Shown here: positions 54,839 through 64,000 of the stretch, one piece after another | Position numbering within the stretch: the first letter of the stretch is position 1 | How the letters are laid out: every line of letters begins with the position of its first letter | NCBI GenBank assembly: GCA_948144175.1 | Contig: CANXME010000781.1 | Span: 1-64,000, forward strand | DNA: 64,000 nt | Direction of reading: 5' to 3' | Source: Closterium sp. NIES-65 | Lineage: Eukaryota; Streptophyta; Zygnematophyceae; Desmidiales; Closteriaceae | Translations under genes and position numbers: made by a program | Notes under the pieces: generated by a model | The model's input: the letters and a program-made list of their open reading frames with translations, nothing else | What the model was told of the DNA's origin: nothing | The model's database searches: none

Positions 54839-57800
54839 ATGGCCTCCCCTAGTGTTCTCACCTTTGACGCTGAGGGTCGGGCAGTTGACTTTGAGGTCTG
54901 GGTAGATGATATGCAGCTTTTCCTATAGTGCGATAGGGCAGACAATCTCTCCCTGTTTGACCTCACTTCTTGTGCCTCTCCTGCCCCTGCTGCTGATGCT
55001 AACGCCACTGTTCGCTCACATTGGGCCACGCGCAATGCTGCTGCTCGCCTTGCTGTGCGCCGCCACTTACCGACCACTGAGCGTGCACACTTTAGCTAGT
55101 ACAAGAGTGCTCAGACCTTGTACGACGCTATAGTTGCACGCTACTCTTCCCCTGACACTGCTACACTGAGCCGCCTCATGTCACCGTACCTCTTCCCTGA
55201 CCTTTCTGCCTTTCCCACAGTTGCTGACCTCATTACGCACCTCCGCACTAGTGACACTCGCTACCGCGCTGCGCTTAATGCTGAGTTCTGCGCCAAGAGC
55301 CCCCCCCCCATGTACATCACCCTCTACTACATAGTCACCCGGCTCCCTGACTCTCTCCGCGTAGTCAGGGACCACATCCTCTCAGTTTGCCCCACCACTC
55401 TCACCGTTGACCTCCTCGAGAAGGCCCTCCTAGCAGCAGAGAAGAGTATAGTCGCTGTAGGAGCCTCTTGTGGTGACCCTCGCACCCCCGTCTTTGAGGG
55501 GTGTTCTCCCTCCCCCCTCTTGCCCTCTGTTGCCTCTGCTGCTACGGCCGACCTCGTTGGTTTCGATTCGGTTGGCCCTGCGTCTGCCCCGAGCGGGAGA
55601 CGCCGCACCGGCAAGGGCAAGGGGGGCAAGGGCGCTGGAGGGGCTGGCGGGGGCAGTGGAGGTGGTGGTGGAGGCAGTGGAGGGAGTGGGGGTGGTGGTG
55701 GGAGTGGTGCCGGGGGTGGCGGCGGCGGCGGCAGCAGTGGAGGCAGCGGAGGCGGCGGTGGTGGCGGAGGGAGCGGAGGCGGCGGAGGTGGCGGAGGAGG
55801 CGGAGGTGGAGGAGGCGGCGGAGGCGACGGCGGCGGCGACGGCGGTGGTGGAGCATGTCGCGACTCTACGCAGAGGAGTGGCTCAGGTGGTGGTCCGCGC
55901 CAGCAGCAGCGGAGTGGTGTGACCCTGTCCCCTCAGCATCTTCGTGAGTGGTACACTGCGCGCCAGCGCGGTGGGGGTTTTGGTCCCTGCACTTACGTCC
56001 TCCGTACCGGTGACCGAGTTTGTGAGCAGTGCGGGGGCCCGCAGTCCACCCAGCGGTGCTTCGATCGCCTGACAGACGCGTGGCGTCGCCAGTTCCCTGA
56101 GGCGTGAGAGATCCCTCGCCGGGGAGATCTATCTACGGCGGGGGTTGCCGTCTTTGATCTTGACTATGATGCTATCCTTGCTGCCATGTATTCTGTGACT
56201 ACTAGTGTTGAGGGTGACTGTTACATGTGTGTACCGCCTGGCCCGGGCATTGAGGCCACTGCTCTAGGTGCTGGTGAGGCTGCTGCTCTAGGTGCTAGTG
56301 CGTCTGCTGCCCCAGGTGCCAGTGCGTCTGCTGTCCCAGGTGCCAGTGCGTCTGCTGCCCCAGGTGCTGGTGAGTCCGCTCTCTCAGGTACTACGTCGGC
56401 TCAGGCCTTCGACACCTTCACCCTTGACTCGTGTGCGTCCCGCTCCTTCTTTCGAGACCGCACCACTCTTACGCCGCTCAGTCGGCCGGTTGCAGTCTCC
56501 CTGGCAGACCCCTCTGGGGGTCCTGTCCTTGCTAGCTTCTCCACTGTCTTACCGTGCCCGGCATCCCCCTCTGGCACCTTGTCAGGTCTCTACTTCCCCT
56601 CGTTCTCTACGAACTTGGTGAGTGGAGCGGAACTCAAGGATAGGGGGGTTGACCAATTCACTCCTGCGAGTCAGCGAGTGACCCACCGCACGTGTGCTCG
56701 GACAGGCCGACACTTGGCCACGTTCACTCGCCGGCCAGGGTTGAGCCTTTACACCCTTACTACTGAGTCCCCTCCGGCTGCTGAGTTTGGCCAGGTAGCT
56801 GCATCGAGTCAGGTGTTTGCTGCAGCGTCCAGGTCTGGTCCTGAGTCTGCTCCCTGCTCGTGTCGTCTCCTGTCTCACCAGACTCTCCTCTGGCACCACC
56901 GCCTTGGTCACCCCTCCCTGCCTCGTCTCCAAGGCATGGCCTCCCGTGTCCTTGTCTCTGGTCTCCCTCGGTCTCTCCCTCCCCTACCTCCGGGGCCTGG
57001 CCCTACCTGCGTCCCCTGCGTCGAGAGGCGACAGCGCGCCGCCCCTCACTCCTCCGAGTTTCCTCCGACAGAGGCTCCGCTACAGACCCTCCACATGGAC
57101 GTGTGGGGCCCCGCCCGCGTCCGTGGACAGGTGCACGAGCGCTACTTCCTGTTGGTGGTTGACGACTACTCGCGTTACACCACAGTCTTCCCCTTGCGCA
57201 GCAAGGGTGACATTACTGAGGTGTTGATCGACTGGATCCGCGCAGCTCGTCTCCAGCTCAGAGAGAGTTTCGGCTCGGACTTTCCTGTTCTGCGTTTGCA
57301 CTCTGACAGAGGCGGGGAGTTTTCCTCTGCCCGTCTGGGAGCCTTCTGTCGTGCACAGGGCATCCGCCAGACCTTCACGCTTCCGGCCTCTCCACAGCAA
57401 AATGGGATTGCTGAGCGCCGCATTGGCATGGTCATGGATGTCGCTCGTACGTCCATGATGCATGAGGCGGCCCCCCATTTTCTGTGGCAGTTTGCGGTTC
57501 AGTACCTCGCGCATCAGCTCAACCTTCAGCCCCGGGTCTCCTTGCCAGAGACCTCCCCTGCCTTACGGTGGACCGGGAAGGTTGGCGATGCGTCTGCGTT
57601 TCGGGTCTGGGGATCTCGGGCGTTTGTCCGCGACTTGTCTGCGGACAAGCTGTCCCCCCGTGCTGTTCCGTGCGTCTTCCTTGGCTTCCCCCCTGACGCG
57701 CCTGAGTGGCATTTTTACCACCCCACCTCGCGCCGTGTTCTGTCCTCCCAGGACGTCACCTTTGACGAGTCGGTACCTTACTACCGTCTCTTCCCCTACC

Positions 57801-60800
57801 GCACTGCGCCCCTCCCCTCGCCGTCGCTCTTCCTTGCACCAGGTCCTCCCCCGGTAGATCCCATCCCCCCTCAGGGTCCTGCCCCGTCAGGTGTGTCCCA
57901 GGTAGACGCAGTCGAGCCTGTCGAGGTAGCTGTTGACTCTGGTGCTGCTAGAGGTGCTGAGCCTGCGGGTGCCGGGTCTGGGGGTGCTGAGACTAGGGGT
58001 GCTGAGCCTGGGGGTGCGGAGTCTGGGGGTGCTGAGACTGGGGGTGCTGAGTCTGGGGGTGCTGAGCCTGGGGGTGCTGGGTCTGGGAGTGCGGAGCCTG
58101 GAGGTGCGGAGCCTGGGGGTGCCGAGCCTGGGGGCGCTAGGTCTGCTCGTGTGGCCGCCGGCGGTGCTTCGTCGAAGCGGGAGCCACTCTCTCCACAGGA
58201 GCTGCGCGAGTGGTTTGCCCGCCGCTAGAGATGCGCTGCTGAGACTGGGGGTGCTGCTGAGGCTACTGCAGATTGTCCTGCTGGAGTTGCTGGCGGTACT
58301 AGTGCTGCTGGAGCTGGAGCTGCTGGGGGTGTTGGCGCTGGTGTTTCTACTGGCGCTGGTGCGGTTGGGGGTGCTGCTGAGGCTGCTGGAGCTGACGGTC
58401 CTACTGGAGTTGGTGCTGCTGGAGCTGGAGCTAATGGGGGTGTTGGCGCTGGCGGTGCTGCTGGCGCTGGTGCTTCTGAGGGTGCTGGAGTTGGCGCTGC
58501 TGGAGCTGGAGGTGCTGCAGGCGCTGGTGCTGCCGCTTGGGGTAATGGTGCCATCCCTGCTGGTTCAGGAGGCGCTGAGCGGCCGAGGCCGTACTTCGTT
58601 CCGCTCCTGGAGCAGGTTCTTGGTCTCCCGCCCTCTCTTGTTCCTCCTCCTTCCTTAGAGTGTCCATAGCCTGTCCAGTCGCAGTCACAGTTACAGCCCA
58701 CCTCCCCTCTATCTGCTCCTTCTCCCTACACTGGTCCTACTGGAGGTCTTGCTGAGCGTCGTGTGCCTGCGTCTCGTCCTGCGTCGCCTGTTCGTACTGC
58801 TCGCACTAGTGGTCGTACTGGGCGTCCGCGTCCTCTTGCGGTCCCCGACACACACCAGATGGCGCTGCGTCCTTCCACTGCTCCTCTACGTGTCCTGTTG
58901 CCGTCTCCTCCAGAGTCCTCTCTTCCTACTCTTGCTGACCCGGAGTTTGACTCCCTTCGTGCTGCTAGTCCTTCGGTCACGCGTCTCCTTGCTACTATTG
59001 TCACTGACCCTTCCTTTGAGTCCACTGCTGCGTCTGCCCTAGTTGCTGAGCTTGTCGACTTCGCTGCTCGCTGTCGTCTAGACTACGCTACCAGTCTCGT
59101 TGCTGAGTCTGCGTTTGTCTGTCCTCCGTCCTTCGGGGGTGAGTGTGCTCTTAGCACGGACGTCCTTGAGGACAGGCAGGAGGAGTTGTTGTGCTTTGCT
59201 GCTGCTTTGCCCTAACTCGTGTCCATGCTGATTGCCCCTGAGGGAGACCCGGATGCACCAGACAACCCGACTCCTCGATCGTACGTTGAGGCGATCGAGG
59301 GTCCCTACTCCTCTCAGTGGAAGTCAGCCATGGATGCAGAGATGGCTTCCTGGAAGTCCACTGGCACCTACGTCGACGAGGTTCCCCCACTTGGGGCGAA
59401 CATCGTCAGTGGCATGTGGATTTTCAAGGTGAAGCGGCCTCCGGGTTCTCCGCCTGTCTTCAAGGCGCGTTACGTGGCTCGAGGCTTCAGTCAGCGGCAG
59501 GGAGTTGACTACTTCCAGACCTTCTCTCCCACCCCGAAGATGACCACTCTTCGGGTGCTGCTGCACATAGCCGCTCTGCGCGACTACGAGCTTCACTCTC
59601 TTGACTTCAGCACAGCTTTCCTGCAGGGCAGCCTGCACGAGGAGATCTGGCTGCGCCGCCCACCTGGCTTCACTGGGTCGTTTCCCCCTGGTACCCAGTG
59701 GAGCCTCCGGCGGCCAGTCTACGGTCTCAGCCAGGCACCCCGTGAGTGGCACAACACACTCAGGACTACACTTGCGGCTCTTGGGTTTGCTCCTTCTACA
59801 CCTCTTTGCCGCCGTTCTACATCCTCGTGTACGTCGACGACTTGGTCTTTGCCACTGCTGACACTGCTGGACTCGCCCACGTGAAGTCGGAGCTACAGAA
59901 GAGACCCACGTGCACAGACCTGGGTGAACTGCGCAGCTACCTTGGCTTGCAGATCACCCGGGACAGAGCACAGCCCACCATTACCCTGACTCAGTCACAC
60001 ATGGTGCAGCAGGTCCTTCAGCGTTTCGGCTTCACGTACTCCTCGCCTCAAGCCACTCCTCTGTCTACTCACCACTCGCTCTCAGCTCTGCCTTCGGATG
60101 AGTCCGTAGAGCCGAGTGGCCCGTACCTAGAGCTTGTTGGCTGCCTCATGTACCTGATGACCTGCACACGACCTGACCTTGCATACCCTCTTAGCATCTT
60201 GGCACGCTATGTTGCTCCTGGGAGACACCGACCAGAGCACATGGCTGCAGCGAAGAGGGTGTTGCGCTATGTGTGCAGTACATTGGGCATGGGGCCAGTG
60301 CTTGGAGGGCGGAGTCCAGTGGTCCTCACAGGTCACGCTGACGCTTCTTGGGCTGACGACCAGGCTCTGCAGCGGTCGTCACAGGGTTACACTTTCAGCC
60401 TTGGCTCCGGCTCTGTTTCGTGGCGGTCTACCCGCTCGTCCTTTGTTCTCAGCTCCAGCTGTGAGGCTGAGATCTACACAGGGGCCAGTGCTTGGAGGGC
60501 GACGTCGAGTGGTCCTCACAGGTCACGCTGACGCTTCTTGGGCTGACGACCAGCCGGCACAGTGGTCGTCACAGGGTTACACCTTCAGCCTTGGCTCCGG
60601 CTCTGTTTTGTGGCGGTCTACCCGCTCGTCTTCTGTTCTCACCTCCAGCTGTAAGGCTGAGATCTACGCGGGGGCCATGGCTGCAGAGGAGCTACGCTGG
60701 CTCACCTACCTGCTGACTGACCTAGGAGAGCCGCCTCGTTCTCCTCCAGTTCTGTACGTAGACAACAAGGCCATGCTGGCCTTGTGTCGGGAGCACAGAC

Positions 60801-60982
60801 TGGAGCACAGAACGAAGCACATTGCTCTCCGCTACTTCCTGGCTCGTGAGCTGCAGCAGCGTGGTCAGCTCCGCCTCACCTACGTGGCCTCTGAGGCCAA
60901 CACTGTTGATATCTTCACCAAGGCCCTTCCGCCTTGTGATCATCAGCGCTTCTGTACTTTGCTAGGTCTTGTGCCTACCTAG
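54839..60982 (+). pseudogene. gag-pol: C9 gag-pol polyprotein
   Basis: ATG 54839. The frame is kept from gag to mid-RT (about 59790), with only nonsense codons: about 54926, 55094, 56105, 58226, 58656 and 59213. Poly-Gly tract about 55640-55855; Cys/His motif with its His replaced by Gln (CGGPQSTQRC); protease active site reads LDSCAS (Gly to Cys); integrase HMDVWGPARV, HSDRGGEF, NGIAERR all present; 15-bp linker array about 57945-58140; RT with VYVDDL (about 59827) preceded by a 31-bp deletion; RNase H with an internal 190-bp duplication. Dead but structurally complete. Confidence 0.88.
60291..60670 (+). repeat. 190-bp tandem duplication inside C9 RNase H
   Basis: Units 60291-60480 and 60481-60670 both start ggggccagtgcttggagggc and include the TGHADASWADD block and the SSCEAEIY block. 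The sequence after unit 2 (ggggccatgg at 60671) shares ggggcca with the unit start, suggesting slippage or unequal exchange at that heptamer. Confidence 0.9.
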
Positions 60983-61202
60983 CCTCACTTGCTCACTTCT
61001 TGATCTTGTTCGTACTGTACTCTTTCTATACCTGCACTTGCTTGTTTACCTTTATATATATGATCTTGCATGTGAACTGGCCTTGTGGCCTTGCTCTTGT
61101 GCTCGGACTGTGTGGTGACTTTGTGATCCACCCTGAGCTTGCTTTGCTTTGCTTGACTGGTCTTGTGACCACTTGTTCTCCCCCACTTTGCCTATGGGGG
61201 TG
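60983..61202 (+). other. C9 3' UTR and polypurine tract
   Basis: Family-typical block ending ccccactttgcctatgggggtg. Confidence 0.7.
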
Positions 61203-61331
61203 TGTCAGAACATTATAGCTTATACATCTGTGTAGGCTATAGTGGGGTAGCCCATAAGGGGTACAACCCAATTAGGGTTAGTACTTGTACCCAACTGTTT
61301 CATAGTTCATTCATTCTCGTTCTAATTATCA
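61203..61331 (+). repeat. 3' LTR of C9 (about 129 bp)
   Basis: TGTCAGAACATTATAGCTTATAC...CTAATTATCA. The next bases CACTG would be the right copy of the target duplication in G2. Confidence 0.85.
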
Positions 61332-61388
61332 CACTGCAAAGCTGGACGGATATAGGGAGCATTTCGAAAATGACACCAGCACGGTTTG

Positions 61389-62820
61389 AACAGACAGTGA
61401 ACGAGAGTAACACGAGTTACCTAGCACTGGTTATGGCAGCAGCAGAGGAGGAGAGGCTGAACACAAAGCTACTTGCAGCAATGAAGGAGGTCTTGGAGCA
61501 GTACAAGGATATAAAGCTCGACGGCCTACCTGCAGGCGTACCTCCAGCACGCACCCTCGAGCACGAGATCGTGGAGGAACCAGGTGCGAAACCTGTCTCA
61601 CGTGCACCATACCGAATGAGTCCGACGAACTGACAGACATGGAAAAACAGTTAGAGTATCTACTGGACAGACAATTGATCCGCCCATCCACCTCTCCCTA
61701 CGTTGCACCCGTTCTCTTCACTCCAAAACTAGACGACAGTTTACGGATGTGCATCGACTACCGCGCACTGAACAAACAGACAGTCTAAAATAAACATCCC
61801 ATACCGTGTATAGACGACCTACTAGACCAACTGCGTGGTGCAACAGTCTTTTCGAAGCTGGACCTACGGTCAGGGTATTGGCAGAACAAGATGGCGGACA
61901 ACTCGATCCACAAGACGGCGTTCCGTACGAGACATGGCTCCTACGAATACTTGGTGATGCCGTTCGGACTCTGTAATGCACCAGCGACGTTCCAGGCGGA
62001 GATGAATCACATCCTACAGCCCCTGTTGAACGAATGCGTGGTGGTGTACCTGGACAACATTCAAATATACTCGAAGAACATGAAGGAGCACGTGGAGCAT
62101 CAGCGGACGGTGTTTGAGATCCTGCCGAAAAAAACAAGTTCTACGTGAAGCTGTCGAAGATCGACTTCGCCCTGAAGAAGGTGCAGTTTCTCGGGCACAT
62201 GGTTAGTGCCGAGGGCGTACATCGAAGATCGATGGAAGATCAAAGCCGTCAAGAAGTGGAAAGTTCCAGAGAACGTGAAAGAGTTACAACAGTTCCTAGG
62301 CTTCGCCAACTACTACAATAGGTTCGTGCCACAGTACGCTAAGATAGCAGCGCGAGTGACTAGCCTACTGAAAAAGGATACGCCCTACAAAAGGGATACT
62401 CCTCATCAGCAAGCCATGGAGCAATTACACACAGCACTGACTACAGCGCTAGTACTGATCCTACTAGACCCAGACAGAGACTACGTGGTGGAAGCAGATG
62501 CTAGTTACCAAGCAGTTGGAGCAGTACTGATGCTGGATCACGGACGCGGTTTGCAGCCAATCGCCTACCTTAGTAAGAAGCTACACAGAGCAGAATTGAA
62601 CTACCCTATCCATGATAAGGAAGCCTAAGCGATAGTCATAGCCTTCAAGGCGTGAAGGTGTTACCTAGAGGAAGCCACGACTACAGTCTATACTGACCAC
62701 TGTAGTCTCAAATACATGAAGTCGCAGCCGACACTCTCACAATGACAGGTGCGGTGGGTGGACTTCCTGGAAACCCACTTCCACTACGACATCGTCTACA
62801 AGCCTGGGCTACACAAAAAG
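61389..62820 (+). pseudogene. pol: G2 reverse transcriptase and RNase H
   Basis: [18 protein letters not shown] start, frame changes near 61630, 62130 and 62220, stops near 61786, 62626 and 62653. The catalytic box is [11 protein letters not shown] (about 62044-62076): the second Asp of YLDD is Asn, which should abolish polymerase activity. RNase H blocks VVEADASYQAVGAVL and [10 protein letters not shown] are visible, separated by stops. Confidence 0.85.
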
Positions 62821-64000
62821 GTAGCCCCGGACATGTAGCAGGCATCCAGCTCGACGGGATGAACCCTCTGCTCAAGGGTTTATTCCAACATTGGTATTCC
62901 ATGGACGCAAATACCGCTTCAGCACAGACTAAGAAGCTGTTACAGTGGGAGAAAGACTTAGCTGTAAGGAAGGGCACAAGAAAGATTTGGGTACCAAAGT
63001 ATGGTTTGTTACGGCAGATCCTACTGAGATGTTTCACGACGTACCATATGCGGGACATTTTGGGAGCAACAAGACGTTAGCAGGGATAGCAAAGTATTAC
63101 TACTAGCCCGGGATGGCAGCAGACGTACAGCAGTTTGTCACCTCATGCGACACGTGCCAGCGAATGAAGAGTAGAAAGCAGAAAAATGCAGGGTTACCTC
63201 AACCTCTACCCGCACCGGAGCAGCCATGGCAGGTCGTTAGCCTCGACTTCATCACGTGACTTCCTTCGACCTCACGAGGGCATGACGCTATACTCGTGGT
63301 GATCGACAAGTTCTCCAAAATGGGTCACTTCATCCCGACCAACGCCTTGGCTACAGCTGAAGCAACTGCTTGCCTCTTCTTCAGCCGCATCATTACCATC
63401 AACGACATTTCCGCTACGCTCATCTTAGACAGATACCCTAAGTTCACTAGTAAGTTCTGGTGGGAAATCATGGGATTGTTGGGGACGAATTTTGCGATGT
63501 CTTCAACATACCATCCCCAGACTGACGGACAGACAGAGCGACTCAATCAGATGGTTGAACAGTTACTTCGCACAGCTTGCAAAGACGATGTCAGCCACTG
63601 GGATACACAGTTACCGACCCTTGAGTTCGCTTACAACAACACGTCACATGCGGCCACAGGGAAAACTCCTTTCTTCTTGTGTTACGGACAAGAACTACTT
63701 ACACCAAAGCAGCCAACTACACCGGCACACGTCCAAGCCGCACATGACTTTGTCACCACCATGCAGCAACTGTGGGAGAAGACTCAGGGACGTCTCACCA
63801 TGATGCAAAACTCCCAGAAGTAGTATGCCGATCGCAAGCGACGTGACCACACAGTAGCAGTCGGAAATCAGGTGCTTCTCTACACGCGCAACTTGAACCT
63901 GTCTCACCAACCATCCAAGCTCCAGCCTCGCTTCTGTGGTCCTTTCGCGTTGAGGCACACGTGACACCAGTAACATTCCGCTTGCGCTTACCTACTACGT
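62821..64000 (+). pseudogene. pol: G2 integrase (partial)
   Basis: Blocks matching the G1 integrase: GIQLDGMNPLLKGLFQHWY, FVTSCDTCQRMKS, VVSLDFIT-stop, MVIDKFSKMGHFIPTNA, ILDRYPKFTSKFW (DRD is changed to DRY), YHPQTDGQTERLNQMVEQ, LEFAYNNTSHAATGKTPFF. Stops near 63104, 63258 and 63822. The chromodomain would lie beyond the window. Confidence 0.85.

Larger units (their letters stand above)
54513..61331 (+). mobile_element. Copia C9, inserted in gypsy G2
   Basis: Leader remnant, gag-pol, 3' UTR, 3' LTR. The 5' LTR and primer site are lost at the (GAA)n boundary. The right side joins gypsy G2 at a point equivalent to about 34108 of G1 (...cactgcRaagctRgacgg), so C9 interrupted G2. The left part of G2 is not in the window. 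Confidence 0.88.
61332..64000 (+). mobile_element. Ty3/gypsy G2 (same family as G1), partial
   Basis: Protease tail, RT, RNase H and integrase; runs off the window. Clearly homologous to 34108-36775 of G1 over the whole length, with many independent indels and stops. Interrupted on its left by C9. Confidence 0.9.

Noticed and set aside
53667-54852. Poly-Lys/Glu/Arg and poly-Ser/Leu/Phe open frames of 300-400 codons
   Set aside because: Artefacts of the (GAA)n tract; no start context or complex sequence.

Overview
This window is eukaryotic repeat DNA. Essentially everything recognisable is transposable-element sequence: Ty1/copia and Ty3/gypsy (chromovirus) LTR retrotransposons, a LINE fragment, a pogo-like DNA transposon gene with spliceosomal GT-AG introns, a MITE-like element and a TRIM (terminal-repeat retrotransposon in miniature). 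I see no host housekeeping gene, rRNA, true tRNA or CRISPR array. Element types, initiator-Met primer-binding sites and introns suggest the green lineage; a streptophyte alga or early land plant (for example a Chara-like genome) is my best guess, not a demonstrated one.

Layout. (1) 1-7172: copia C1 (+), 5' end outside the window. (2) 7173-7350: TRIM fragment; 7610-7753: 144-bp MITE-like element. (3) 8273-39987: one pogo-like transposase gene split by about 30 kb of nested retrotransposons. Copia C2 (-) sits in the gene (pieces 9570-10374, 24681-27690, 37492-39542). Copia C3 (+; 10375-13950 and 21222-24680) sits in C2 with a perfect 5-bp target duplication, and copia C4 (-; 13951-21221) sits in C3. 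Gypsy G1 (+; 27691-37491) sits in C2, and copia C5 (-; 28103-31993) sits in G1. (4) 39988-44921: AT-richer DNA with a solo-LTR-like piece and a LINE (ORF1 and endonuclease). (5) 44922-48930: copia C6 (-) RT/RNase H fused to the gag of a different copia family, C7 (-), whose gag holds a 240-bp solo LTR with a perfect target duplication. (6) 48981-53765: copia C8 (+), with gag-protease-integrase but no reverse transcriptase; its gag is interrupted by the complete 347-bp TRIM. (7) 53766-54512: about 745 bp of (GAA)n. (8) 54513-61331: copia C9 (+), inserted in gypsy G2 (+; 61332-64000, runs off the window).

C1-C6 and C9 belong to one copia family. It has 132-bp LTRs (TGTCAGAA...CA), a TGGTATC(A)GAGC primer site, a GC-rich tandem-repeat leader, a gag with a long poly-glycine tract and an unusual Cys/His motif, and a 15-bp (pentapeptide) minisatellite between integrase and RT. 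Every copy is defective. C4 and C9 are the least damaged: C4 carries two nonsense codons and one frameshift, and C9 carries in-frame nonsense codons plus one deletion and one duplication.

The most unusual object is the TRIM. Its LTR ends in a perfect 7-bp hairpin whose 11-nt loop reads as a tRNA A box, a matching B box lies 11 nt past the primer site, and the second copy in the window (7319-7343) keeps the hairpin through a compensatory base-pair change. All identity statements are by-eye comparisons within the window; no database search was possible.
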